DNA of 64,000 bases from Ascidia mentula (lineage: Eukaryota > Chordata > Ascidiacea > Phlebobranchia > Ascidiidae), in assembly GCA_947561715.1 (NCBI GenBank), contig OX387203.1, positions 6,448,001-6,512,000 of the forward strand, in the 5' to 3' direction. The position numbers and the translations under genes were made by a program. Shown here in pieces: positions 9,637 through 20,117 of the stretch. Each line of letters begins with the position of its first letter. Position 1 is the stretch's first letter. The notes under the pieces are model-generated. The model was not told the origin of the DNA and searched no databases. It saw only the letters and a program-made list of their open reading frames with translations.

Positions 9637-9967
9637 GACGTCCGCTGTTCCAATGCCTAATTTATTCGCTGTTCGTTTGAACCACAGAATAGAACGGAAC
9701 AAGCATGACCGATAGGTTCTTGCTTTTTTGTATTGCTACGCACAGTTCACCTCGAAATAATGACTGGAAATCCGCTGTTCCAATGTCAGATTAATTCAGT
9801 TAAGTGCGTCAAAGATTCAATTTCAACAGATTATGTGTTGCATAACAGGTAAAATAGTAAATGAAGTACTTCGCTGAACAACTGGGAAAGAAGCGATTAT
9901 AGTCTCAAAATATTGTGACAAAAATTGTAAAAATTGTTAACTTTTGAAAGATCAGCAAATTACAAGG

Positions 9968-11281
9968 ATGAACTTTACTAATTCTCAACAAGTGGTGACG
10001 AAATACATGCAGCCTGACTGGATTGCATTTGAAATATGTGACGTAGTTGCACTTGTAACCGTCGCGTGGGTTAGTGTGGCTCTCATAGTGAACGGTATTC
10101 GCACAGGAAAATGGGAAAAAGAAAACGTCTTCAATGCTTCAAAAGTGAACGCAGGTCCCGTATATACTGCAGCAGTGGCTTCCTTTTTTGTAGTGATGTG
10201 TTGCGCCGGATCCGGGTACCCGAACCCGGCCGGATATTGACCAATTTTCAATACCCGGACCAGGCCGGATAATACACTTAATTTTACCGGATAGTTGGGA
10301 AAGCATTTTTGTCCTAAACGCGGACAAACATTTCGCAAATTACTCGTTTTTGGGACCCAGTCTGTTATAGCCTACTCGCCGACGTAAGATTTTTCTGTTA
10401 TTTGTTATTAAGGTTTTTCGTGACGTGTTATACCATATTAATAAATGCCCACGTTTATTTGTTCCACTCATGACAGGCTAACCTTAACATAGTATTCTGT
10501 TTGGCAATTAAACATTTTTGCCATAATACACGAATCGGTGTTAACAAACTGCCGGATCCAAGTTATCCGGCCGGATTTGATTAATAACTATCCGGATCCG
10601 GCCGGGCCGGATAATTTGGAACTGGGAACATCACTACTTTCTTATGACTTGTTTGAATTTCCTGTTATTGCAGGTATTTACCATTCTTGGATACAACAAC
10701 GGGTCGACACGAACTTGCGAAATAGCAATGGACACCTTCATCATTCTATACACTCTATCCATTATCTGTGTATATACTTTCCTTTGGTTTCGTCAGCGTT
10801 CACTGAAACACGATGGCTTCAAATTGTAAACTTTGGTGCTTTGTTTTTTGTAGTAGCCGGCTGGCTGGTTGGGGGTGTTACTTTTGCATACCCAAATAAC
10901 TATTTCTTTGCGAATAATAGCTGCAACGCTGTACCAAATGAACGATTTGTTATGTGGCCTATATAAGTATGCAACGCTGTTGCCGTAATCGGCCAGTCGC
11001 TGATTCTCTTTCTTTTCTTATACCAACTACGTTTCCATGCACAAGAAAGTAATGCTGACCGTATTGTGAGACTGGTAAAAAGGTCAATAGTTTTGGGATG
11101 TGTTTGTGTTTTAAGCGACTTCGTCTCCATGGCTTGTGTGGCTAAGGTGTCTTTGCATTTTTCTGTGAGTGTGTACGTCATCAACTTATTTCTAAACCTC
11201 ACAAGTGTCCTCCTGACTTTCGAATCGTGGCCGAGCATCGTTAAGAGTATTTGTGGAAAAAAGACAGAGACCTCCGGATAA
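9968..11281 (+). pseudogene. D-type 7TM pseudogene split by a transposon
   Basis: The start ATG (9968, MNFTNSQQ) and TM1 to early TM2 are intact. A 446-bp element then interrupts the frame (10191-10636). After it the family sequence resumes, but about 28 bp are missing at 10808, between FRQRS and ETRWLQ, and a TAC codon has become TAA at 10964-10966. The last part, from about 11066 to 11281, is again clean family sequence. At least three independent lesions are present, so a full-length protein is not possible. Confidence 0.9.
10191..10636. mobile_element. Non-autonomous hAT-type element (446 bp)
   Basis: The ends are inverted: TAGTGATGT at the left and ACATCACTA at the right. The flanks are CTTTTTTG (10183-10190) and CTTTCTTA (10637-10644), an 8-bp duplication with two mismatches. 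The uninterrupted paralogue at 18451 has a single CTTTCTTA at this place, so the empty site is known. The interior is rich in CCGGATCCGG-like and GGGTACCCG-like words near both ends. There is no transposase frame. The 8-bp duplication and the ends fit the hAT superfamily. Confidence 0.8.
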
Positions 11282-11875
11282 AACCACGTGGTTGAAATGC
11301 TGAGACAACTACCGATAAACCAGAACTGAATTGGTATCTTTTCGCATAATTTTTTCATTGAAGTTTGTACCTGTGTTGTAAATATTGTCGTTTTAATCGG
11401 CGATGCATAAAATAATAACACCAAAGAGTTTCTGTGTGTTCTTCATGAAGTGTCGATGCTTTTAATAATGTTCAGAAAAACGGTAATTCGCTTTACCCTC
11501 AAGTGCTAATTGCTTGTGCTGGGCAAAGTAATATTTTTCACTAAAATTGCAAGTACAGACGGGTGTGTGAATCTGCCAAAAAAGCAACAGTCGTTGCAGA
11601 TATATATATCCAACAAAAACTTTTCTGGTCAAAAAAAGTCACTGTAATGACCGTAATTATCACTCTTTATGTCTAAAGACAGGTTTATCTCAACATTCGT
11701 ATGGATGCCGTAGGAACAGGAAATTGACGTCATGGTTACCATTATTTGGAAACAAGGCTGCAAAGTCAAAGTGTGTTATCATAGCCTTTGGATAAAACTA
11801 CACGATGATGAACTCGCACATCCTAGTTCGGTGACGTCATGCAACCGAGACTAAAATAATAACATAATGCCACGC
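11282..11875. repeat. D-type downstream block, copy 2
   Basis: This matches 8284-8833 and 19351-19892. It contains an insertion relative to copy 1 near 11458-11500 (TTTAATAATGTTCAGAAAAACGG), which resembles sequence near 22548. No coding potential is apparent. Confidence 0.55.
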
Positions 11876-12100
11876 TTGCAAAGCTGCAGATAGGGTGTGT
11901 ACACGCACTGTTTCGACCTGTAAGGTCTTCGGTGCTCAGTATAGGGTACCCTGCAGATCGACGTTGACCGAAAGGTACCACAAAGTGAAGACTAGTGTGC
12001 CTGCTAGTGTAAAAGCTAGCACAGTGCCACTCAAAACTGCACTGATGAGACCTTACAGGTCGAACCAGTGCGTGTACACACCCTGTCTGCAGCTTTGCAA
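11876..12100. mobile_element. Foldback element, short form (copy 3)
   Basis: 225 bp with the same inverted ends as 8834-9058. A hammerhead-like motif lies in the right arm at 12033-12096 (+), with CUGAUGA, perfect stem II, GAAC and GUC. It differs from copy 2 by only a few bases. Confidence 0.75.
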
Positions 12101-12906
12101 TAATATGGCTTTTTTTGCAAATAAATGCCACGCTTCTTTCACTTCTTGTGTGTTAATTTATTTCTTTATGCAATATTGTATTAACATGGGCGGTTGGAAT
12201 ATATTAATATGAAGTCACAAATAGAAGTAACCAGTCTTTGTTTTCCCATCGCAATTTGTTTGCAATTAATTCAATCACGACCAAGAAAGAAGGTATTCAC
12301 TGATGTTATAAATATGGTTGTATTGTTGTCCTGGATTTAATTTTGGAACGGGTACTGAACCCTAACGATATACCACAGAGTGGTGTACTATGCAGAATAA
12401 GGAGAACGTACGCTATAGTAGAAGTTTTAAAACTTTATTGGAAAATTTTGCCTACTCAAAAATCTCACAGTACTCAGAGTTTTATCAGATTATTAATTAT
12501 GTCAATATGAGGTGGTGAAATCAACACGTATGTTTAAACTGTTTCCATCATCATTCTCTATTTATCTAATACAATCGTAGCGCTTTCTCTTTGCAAATGT
12601 TAGTTTAGCAAGCTGCGAGTCACATTGACGTGTAGTTGTATCTGTTTGAAAAGTTTAGATAATGCGGAAACCGCTGCATCTCAACTATTATCACAGGAAG
12701 CTATGAAAACATCAACCTCATAGTGGACTTGGTTTAATTGAAGGAGCAGTTGAATAAAACAACATCTTAGACATTGTCGCTGTTGCAGATAAAGCAGTGT
12801 AACGATAATATAATATTTTCTGCTTTGGTTTGAGGTAGTTGTAGTTTTGTCAAGATATTAAGGCAATCCTCAACTAATTGTCAGATCGTCTACAAGAGTC
12901 AAGGCA
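12101..12906. other. Spacer and upstream region of the A-prime gene
   Basis: The first part continues the D-type downstream block. From about 12,600 it matches the upstream region of the gene at 21100 (20,640-20,925) and, more weakly, that of 26186 (25,700-26,007). No gene is recognised. The hammerhead-like motif begins at 12907. Confidence 0.55.
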
Positions 12907-12959
12907 AGCTGCGCTGATGAGATTTATTACCTCGAAACAGAGGCCACCTGTCTGCAGCT
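12907..12959 (+). ncRNA. Hammerhead-like motif in the leader of the 7TM gene at 13080
   Basis: The order is AGCUGCG (12907-12913), CUGAUGA (12914-12920), stem II region (12921-12933), GAAA (12934-12937), stem III CAG...CUG with one further pair (12938-12950), GUC (12950-12952) and UGCAGCU (12953-12959). Stem I gives 7 pairs including one G-U. The core is fully conserved. Stem II (GAUUUAUUACCUC) is weak, with only the first two pairs sure. It ends 120 bp before the start codon and upstream of a possible splice acceptor near 13029. Confidence 0.6.
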
Positions 12960-13079
12960 GATATAATCAATTCTTAACGTTTGTGAAAAATAATAATGAC
13001 GTATGCTTATGCAAGCGTCAATTATATCAGCTTAAAAGGTTAAGTGAAGTCATTAAAAGAAACGCTTAACTGCAACAAA

Positions 13080-14030
13080 ATGAATACAACGACTGCTAAT
13101 CCGCAAGCGGTGAACAAATTTGTGCAGTGGGAATGGATTGTAGCAGAAATCTTCAACGTTGTTGCCATCACAACCGTCACGTGGGTCATCTTAAGTCTTA
13201 TAGTTTACGGTCGTCGCACCGGAAAATGGAAACACGAAAATGCGTCGCAATCATCGCAAGTGAATGCAGGTGCAGTTTATACCTCGGCCCTCATAGCTTT
13301 TCTAATGAGCTACATTCGCTTGATTCCTGATCAATTTACTTTTAATATCGGCTACAACGATGGAACTCCTTCACCATGCGAAGTAGCCATGGATGTATCA
13401 ATAATCGGTTATACCTTGACCCTTATTTGCGTCAACATTTTTCTTTGGTTTCGACAGCGTTCGCTTTACCAGCACCCGGCCATGGACTTGGCTAACAAAC
13501 GCTGGCTCCGTTGCATCAACTGGGCAACTATATTTACTATTGTCGGGGGTGGCCTCTTCTCAGGTATAGCTTTTGCATATCCGAAAAACTACATGGACTC
13601 CAACCGTGGTTGTGTATCAAGACCCAAAGATAAGTTCACCGTTTGGCCAATTTATTTGAGTAACGGCGTGATCATTCTTGGTCAAGCGATGATGCTCTTT
13701 CTCTTTTTTTATCCCCTACTTTATCAAACACGTGGCAACAATGCTGGCAGAGTCAAACATATTTTGAGGCGATCAGCTAGTTTTGCGGCGGTTTGTGTCG
13801 TCAGTGACCTTCTTGCTATGATAATACTCGCATTCGCAGTTCCTGAAAAAACGACACGACACATCACCGTGACGGTGTATGACGTCAACATGATGACGAA
13901 CCTCGCGAGTATACTTCTGTCTTTCGAAACATGGCGCGAAATTCTCACAAATCTTTGTTCAAAATCAGAAACCACAAAGAATTTCCTTCCTACCGCTGCC
14001 AGTGGAATAACTGGTGACTCAAGATTGTAA
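13080..14030 (+). CDS. Orphan 7TM protein, chimera of E-type start and A-type body
   Basis: A 316-residue single-exon membrane protein. The leader and first 19 or so residues (MNTTTANPQAVNKFVQWEW) match the genes at 21100 and 26186. From IVAEIFNVVA onwards the sequence is nearly identical to the protein at 1986, as is the DNA downstream of its stop. The switch lies near GAATGGATT at 13130. All seven membrane segments, the two loop cysteines and the family motifs are present. The start is set by alignment with 21100; a frame upstream to 13044 exists but belongs to the leader. The promoter of one subtype thus drives the body of another. Function unknown. Confidence 0.85.
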   Translation: MNTTTANPQAVNKFVQWEWIVAEIFNVVAITTVTWVILSLIVYGRRTGKWKHENASQSSQVNAGAVYTSALIAFLMSYIRLIPDQFTFNIGYNDGTPSPCEVAMDVSIIGYTLTLICVNIFLWFRQRSLYQHPAMDLANKRWLRCINWATIFTIVGGGLFSGIAFAYPKNYMDSNRGCVSRPKDKFTVWPIYLSNGVIILGQAMMLFLFFYPLLYQTRGNNAGRVKHILRRSASFAAVCVVSDLLAMIILAFAVPEKTTRHITVTVYDVNMMTNLASILLSFETWREILTNLCSKSETTKNFLPTAASGITGDSRL

Positions 14031-14859
14031 CTACGTTTTTATTTTGTGAATAATTTGCGACCAATTGTTAAATAAAACCTTTTTTGGGCGTCTGTTATCA
14101 TGTTATATATCATTCAGTTAACAGCCTTGCATCAAAAATCACATCAGAGATGAGAATGTAACGTAAAAACCTTTAAAAGAAGTTTTATGAAAAACAATGT
14201 TATGATAGGGCCTGCCAAATTGTCAATGTTTAATTTTTGAAAAATTGTTATTAAAAGTTTGTGTTTACTTTATAATAACATGCATGTTTTCAGTGATATC
14301 ACGAAGCACCAAAGGAATTGTGAGGCTTTTTCGATTTGATAAAATCACTATCGCGTTTTAAACTGAGCACACCCTCCATTGGATTTGGACAGGGTTTCTC
14401 AAACTTTTCTTTTGTACTTCTATGCTAATTCTAAACAATACCCGGCAACGTCTAGTATGGAATTGTTCTACAAAGTTTCTTTCAAACCTCCCAAATTTTA
14501 TCTTGCAACCCTAATTAGGTCGCGACCCAAGCTCTGTGTTGGGTTGTTTAAAAAAATATCACAGTTTAAATTGGACAAGCAGTTTGTCGGATCTACTTCA
14601 CAGGTTTCTGTTGTATTGACAAAGTGAGTTGGTTCAATAAAAAAACAGAGCATCACAACATGAAGCGGACTAATTGTGCTGGTTGTTTTAACAAGCTGCG
14701 AGTCACATTGGAGCGTAGATATATAGTTTTCCAACCAGATAAAGTTATTTCCCAACGTTTGAGAATAAGTGCCTGGCGTATGTTTATGGCAACACCTAAT
14801 TGTTTCCGCAATTGCTTTCATGGCTAAATCAAGTAATTAAAACAAAAGCTTAACACAAA
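14031..14859. other. Spacer between A-prime and B-prime, duplicate of 2970-3796
   Basis: The sequence follows 2970-3796 almost base for base, including the hAT-like remnant at 14388-14545 and the GTTAAATAAAAC polyadenylation-like signal near 14070. No gene is recognised. Confidence 0.6.
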
Positions 14860-15300
14860 ATGAATACAACCACTGCTAATCCGCCAGCGGTGAACAAATT
14901 TGTGCAGTTGGAATGGATTTTTACCAGAAATGGAATGGATTTTACCAGAAACGGATTTTACAACGTCGTTTCCATCGCAACAGTCACGTGGGTTAGTGTG
15001 GCATTTATTGTAAACGGACGTCGCACTGGAAAGTGGAAAAAAGAAAACGTGTACAACGTTTCAAAAGTTAACGCAGGCGCAGTCTACACGGCAGCGGTTG
15101 CCTCATTTTTATTGAGTTACTTGTGTGTGCTTCCAGTCCAGGCCACTTTCAACATCGGGTACAACGACAGTTCAAGAAAACCTTGCGAGGTAGGAATGGA
15201 CCTCTTCATCCTGGGATATATTTTGACCATTGCCTGTGTGTACATTTTCCTATGGTTTCGTCAGCGTGCAATTTACCAACATCCGGCAATTTTCTATTAA
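14860..15300 (+). pseudogene. 7TM family member truncated after TM3 (B-prime)
   Basis: This 146-residue frame covers TM1-TM3 and stops two codons after the HPAI of YQHPAIFY, where full-length relatives continue HPAMDLADKAW. It has the same FTRNG duplication before TM1 and the same breakpoint into the next gene's leader as the copy at 3797. The frame ends cleanly rather than with missense tail, and the membrane part is otherwise undamaged, so a short protein could be made. It is treated as a truncated gene because four of seven membrane segments are gone. Confidence 0.75.
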
Positions 15301-15584
15301 CAAAGTCTTTTGCCCCCCAGAAAAACAGAGCATGAAAACACGACATGGAGTAATCGTCTTTGTTGTCAGTTATGTGGGCTGAGTAACACAACAAGGAAGA
15401 CGGTAGAGTGGGTTGATACCATCTCTCAGTTCTATGTGTTATTGTCTGTGAGAGTTTGTGGATTGGAGTTAAAGGGACAACGTAAAGCAACAGAAACAAA
15501 GGAAGGTTTCCTCTATCGCTTTTGAAGTCAATGTTACAAAATATTGTCTTACAGATTATTTTACGTAAGAGTGCAAGTCTTGCA

Positions 15585-16550
15585 ATGTATACACCAACGA
15601 CTGTTAACTTTACTCGCAACACGAACCAGACTGTCTTGCAGCCTCAAGTTGACAGATTTATGCAACCGGAATGGATTGTAGCAGAAATCTTCAACGTTGT
15701 TGCCATCACAACCGTCACGTGGGTCATCTTAAGTCTTATAGTTTACGGTCGTCGCACCGGAAAATGGAAAAACGAAAATAGGTCGAAATCATCGCATGTA
15801 AACGCAGGTGCCGTTTATACCTCGGCTCTCATAGCTTTTCTAATCAGCTACATTCGCTTGATACCTGATCAAGTTACTTTTAATATCGGCTACAACGATG
15901 GAACTCCTTCACCATGCGAAGTAGCCATGGATGTTTCAATAATCGGTTATATTTTGACCATCACCAGCGTCTACGTTTTCCTTTGGTTTCGCCAGCGATC
16001 ACTTTACCAACATCCGGCAATGGACTTGGATAACAGATGGTGGCTGCGTTGTGTTCACTGGGCAGCTATAATCACCGTAGTATCAGGCTACCTTTTCGTA
16101 GGTATAACTTTTGCATATCCGAAAAACTACATGGACTCCAACCGTGGATGCGTATCGAGACCCAAAGATAAGTTCACCGTTTGGCCAATTTACTTCAGCA
16201 ACGGATTAGTGTTTCTTAGTCAAGCAATGATGCTGTTTCTTTTCCTGCACCCTCTACGTAGGCAAGCCCAAGGCAGTAATGCTGGCAGAATTAAACACAT
16301 TTTGAAGCGATCAGCTCTCATGGCAGCCATATGCGCTGTCAGTGACCTTCTTGCCATGGCAATACTCGCAATAGCGGTCCCAGAAAGTACAACACGACAC
16401 GTCACAGTGACGGTGTATGACGTCAACATGATGACAAACCTTGCCAGTGTGCTTCTTTCTTTCGAATCGTGGCGTGACATCCTCTGGAGCATTTGGGAAA
16501 AATCGAAACCAACTAAAGATTTTCCCTTTTCTTCTGCTCCCAGAGCGTAA
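15585..16550 (+). CDS. Orphan 7TM receptor-like protein, A-type (C-prime)
   Basis: A 321-residue single-exon protein, the segmental-duplication partner of 4522. It has one extra Trp (RWWLR) at the start of TM4 and a few substitutions. Seven membrane segments, the TM3-loop cysteine pair, GRRTGKW, FLWFRQR and SFESW are all present. The start at the MYTPTT codon is chosen as for 4522; the upstream extension to 15522 is leader. The truncated receptor ends about 285 bp upstream. Function unknown. Confidence 0.85.
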   Translation: MYTPTTVNFTRNTNQTVLQPQVDRFMQPEWIVAEIFNVVAITTVTWVILSLIVYGRRTGKWKNENRSKSSHVNAGAVYTSALIAFLISYIRLIPDQVTFNIGYNDGTPSPCEVAMDVSIIGYILTITSVYVFLWFRQRSLYQHPAMDLDNRWWLRCVHWAAIITVVSGYLFVGITFAYPKNYMDSNRGCVSRPKDKFTVWPIYFSNGLVFLSQAMMLFLFLHPLRRQAQGSNAGRIKHILKRSALMAAICAVSDLLAMAILAIAVPESTTRHVTVTVYDVNMMTNLASVLLSFESWRDILWSIWEKSKPTKDFPFSSAPRA

Positions 16551-17879
16551 ACAAAAGTATAAACACTGACTTTAATTTTATGGCCAGGCTTGCCAGCAAT
16601 GTGGAGATATATGAAAACGGAACTTGTTCAGGCGTACAAGCAGTTATTATTGTCCATGTTAGGACAGCTAATACAGAATCTACGTGTACTCGTATACACT
16701 TATATATCGTACACATCACAAAGACTGCAAAAATAACTATTTTTCGTCTAGTTGTCTGTTTTGTTTTCGTTACTTCGTTGTATTGGTACCACTTTACTCA
16801 ATACCAGCAAAGATCTGTGCATGATGTTTGAACTGCGCACTGTAAAAAAAAAATTGTGTATCACATGGCTTACTTTCCTTTAATTGTCTTTAGTTGTAAA
16901 AGCTCTTCTAGTGATTTCTGTGTTGTATGTAAGTGCGGTATTTTAAATAATAAACTCATTTTCGCTTTTACAGAAAGGTTTGCTGATTACGGGTATAATA
17001 ATTCCACAACAATCTCTCGTTAATATCACAACTACGAAAACAACAGAAACGTATTCTATTAAAATGAATCAACTATAGTGCAGTTGTTTTATTTCTACAG
17101 AAAGTAAAGAAAACCTATTTTTACAACATTAAAACAACATTTGCATTGACCTTATAAATATTGTTTTTGAGGAAGTCTAGTCCACTAAATTTGTCATCAC
17201 ATCACCAGAAATGAAAATACTTGTATAGAAAAACATTTCTAGTGTAACCATGTAGAGCAATAATACTTGACATTTTGTTGAGTTTGTACTGGTTAGACTT
17301 TCTTACTATTATACCGAAACACCTATACGTAGGCCTAATAGTGATGACTGATCTGCATTAAACAAAATAAAAATTCAATGAGAAACTCTCTTTCCTAATA
17401 AATGATATTTCATGAGAAGCACGATTAAGAGAAAAATTAATTAATCAAAATTATAATTATGTTTGTTCACATTAGCATCCCTGTTCGGTATTAAAATGGA
17501 TAAAAGCTTACACAAAACAACGACAAGTACTTTCAAATACCCCATATTGTAAATATACAATATATATATTGTATTTTTTTTAGTCAAAGAGGTTTATTTT
17601 TATGCATATGTCTCAAACACACTTTGTCCGATAATACGTTTCACCAATTCAATCCAAATCAAACGAGTGCTTTGATGCGACAACGTGCACCACGTAGCAA
17701 ACCAACTTGACTCCCAAACGCAATGAAGAAGAATGGAAAATACCTCAATTTCCCGTGCATATGTCGGCCCTTCTCCCTTTTATTTGACTCGGGCAATAGT
17801 ATGCAAAAATAAACGTTCTCCGGGAAATTCCTTTAACAAGGCTTTGATTAGAATGTGATGGAATGTATGAGGAAGGCGT
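16551..17879. other. Spacer between C-prime and D-prime, duplicate of 5485-6829
   Basis: No gene is recognised. The stretch follows the first copy with small indels, including the ACAATATATATATTGT palindrome near 17558. Confidence 0.5.
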
Positions 17880-18450
17880 TTTAGACATTGTTTAGGCAGT
17901 AATAATTTTACACAGAAATAAGGCCGCCAGCTGAGGTGACCACTCATTTGGTTTCACTGTAGTTGAGAAATGGTCAAGTGTGGATATATTGATATTAGGT
18001 TTGTAGCAATTATGTCTTGTCATACAACAGCATTTAAATCTTCTATAAAAAATTATCGTTTGCCCTAAAATAATAATATACGAAGCAAGGAATTGCGTCA
18101 TGATGGGTAACAGCAGGAAGTCTGCTGTTCAAATGCCTAATTTATACGCTGTTGGTTGAACCACAGATAAGAACGTAGAAACCTCGACAAGCATGATCGA
18201 TAGGTTCTTGTTTCTTTGTATTGCTGCGCACAGCTTACCTCGAAATAATGACTGGAAATCCGCTGTTCCAATGTCAGATAAGTGCGATCGTCAAAGATTT
18301 AATTTTAACAGATTATCTGTTGTAGAACAGGTAACATAGTGAATAAGGCATTTCTATTAACAACTGGAAACGAAGCGATTATAGTCTCAAAATATTGTGA
18401 CAAAAATTTGAAAAATTGTCGACTTTTAGGAAGATCAGCAAATTGCAAGG
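17880..18450 (+). promoter_or_regulatory. D-type upstream region, copy 3
   Basis: Near-identical to 6830-7395. It ends AATTGCAAGG followed by ATG, whereas copy 1 has ACG at that place. The possible acceptor CGACTTTTAG lies about 20 bp upstream of the ATG. Confidence 0.4.
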
Positions 18451-19350
18451 ATGAATTTAACTAATTCTCAACAAGTGGTGACGAAATACATGCAGCCTGA
18501 CTGGATTGCATTTGAAATATGTGACGTAGTTGCACTTGTAATCGTCGCGTGGGTTAGTGTGGCTCTCATAGTGAATGGTATTCGCACAGGAAAATGGGAA
18601 AAACAAAACGTCTTCAATGCTTCAAAAGTGAACGCAGGTCCCGTATATACTGCAGCAGTGGCTTCCTTTCTTACGACTTGTTTGAATTTCCTGTTATTGC
18701 AAGTATTTACCATTCTTGGATACAACAACGGGTCGACACGAACTTGCGAAATAGCAATGGACACCTTCATCATTCTCTACACTCTATCCATTATCTGTGT
18801 ATATACTTTTCTTTGGTTTCGTCAGCGTTCACTCAGTCATCATCCAGCTATGCGATTTACTGAAACACGATGGCTTCAAATTGTAAACTTTGGTGCTTTG
18901 TTTTTTGTAGTAGCCGGCTGGCTGGTTGGGGGTGTTGCTTTTGCATACCCAAATAACTATTTCTTTGCGAATAATAGCTGCAACGCTGTACCAAATGAAC
19001 GATTCGTTATGTGGCCTATATACGTATGCAACGCTGTTGCCGTAATCGGTCAGTCGCTGATTCTCTTTCTTTTCTTATACCAACTACGTTTCCATGCACA
19101 AGGAAGTAATGCTGACCGTATTGTGAGACTGGTAAAAAGGTCAATAGTTTTGGGATGTGTTTGTGTTTTAAGCGACTTCATCTCCATGGCTTGTGTGGCT
19201 AAGGTGTCTTTGCATTTTTCTGTGAGTGTGTACGTCATCAACTTATTTCTAAACCTCACAAGTGTCCTCCTGACTTTCGAATCGTGGCCGAGCATCGTTA
19301 AGAGTATTTGTGGAAAAAAGACAGACCTCCTGATAAAACCACGTGGTTGA
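18451..19350 (+). CDS. Orphan 7TM protein, D-type, intact
   Basis: A 299-residue single-exon membrane protein and the only fully intact D-type copy in the window. It starts MNLTNSQQVVTKYMQPDW, with a sequon at N2. Seven hydrophobic segments, Cys before TM3 (TRTCEIAMD), Cys in loop TM4-TM5 (NNSCNAV), FLWFRQR and TFESW are present. Compared with 7396, two bases are missing near the end (ACAGACC for ACAGAGACC), which shifts the frame and gives a different tail, DLLIKPRG. D-types have loop-1 motif GIRTGKW and a shorter TM6-TM7 loop than A-types. Ligand and expression are unknown. Confidence 0.85.
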   Translation: MNLTNSQQVVTKYMQPDWIAFEICDVVALVIVAWVSVALIVNGIRTGKWEKQNVFNASKVNAGPVYTAAVASFLTTCLNFLLLQVFTILGYNNGSTRTCEIAMDTFIILYTLSIICVYTFLWFRQRSLSHHPAMRFTETRWLQIVNFGALFFVVAGWLVGGVAFAYPNNYFFANNSCNAVPNERFVMWPIYVCNAVAVIGQSLILFLFLYQLRFHAQGSNADRIVRLVKRSIVLGCVCVLSDFISMACVAKVSLHFSVSVYVINLFLNLTSVLLTFESWPSIVKSICGKKTDLLIKPRG

Positions 19351-19892
19351 AATTCTGAGACAACTACCGATAAACCAGAACTGAATTTGTATCTTTTCGC
19401 ATAATTTTTTCATTGAAGTTTGTACCTGTTTTGTAAATATTGTCGTTTTAATCGGCGATGCATAAAATAATAACACCGAAGAGTTTCGGTGTGTTTCTTA
19501 TGAAGTGTCGATGCTTGTGCTAATTGCTTGTGCTGGGCTAAAGTAATATTTTTCACTAGAATTGCAAAATACAGACCGGTATGTAAATCTGCCAAAAAAG
19601 CAGCAGTCATTGCAGATAAATGTCATACAAAGAAATCTTTTTGGTCAAAAAAAGGTCACTGTATTGACCTTAATTGTCTCTATTTATATCTGAAGACGGG
19701 TTCATCTCAACATTCGTATGGATGCCGCAGGAACAGGAAATTGACGTCATGGTTACCATTATTTGGAAACATGGCTGCAAAGTCAAAGTGTTTTGTCATA
19801 GCCTTTGGATAAAACTACACGATGATGAACTCGCACATCCTAGTTCGGTCACGTCATGTAACCGAGACTAAAATAATAACATAATGCCACGC
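19351..19892. repeat. D-type downstream block, copy 3
   Basis: This matches 8284-8833 and 11282-11875. No coding potential is apparent. Confidence 0.55.
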
Positions 19893-20117
19893 TTGCAAAG
19901 CTGCAGATAGGGTGTGTACACGCACTGTTTCGACCTGTAAGGTCTTCGGTACTCAGTATACGGTACCCTGTAGATCGACGTTGACCGAAAGGTACCACAA
20001 AGTGAAGACTAGTGTGCCTGCTAGTGTAAAAGCTAGCACAGTGCCACTCAAAACTGCACTGATGAGACCTTACAGGTCGAACCAGTGCGTGTACACACCC
20101 TGTCTGCAGCTTTGCAA
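19893..20117. mobile_element. Foldback element, short form (copy 4)
   Basis: 225 bp with the same inverted ends as copies 2 and 3. The right arm carries a hammerhead-like motif at 20050-20113 (+), with CUGAUGA, perfect GACCU/AGGUC stem II, GAAC and GUC. Confidence 0.75.
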
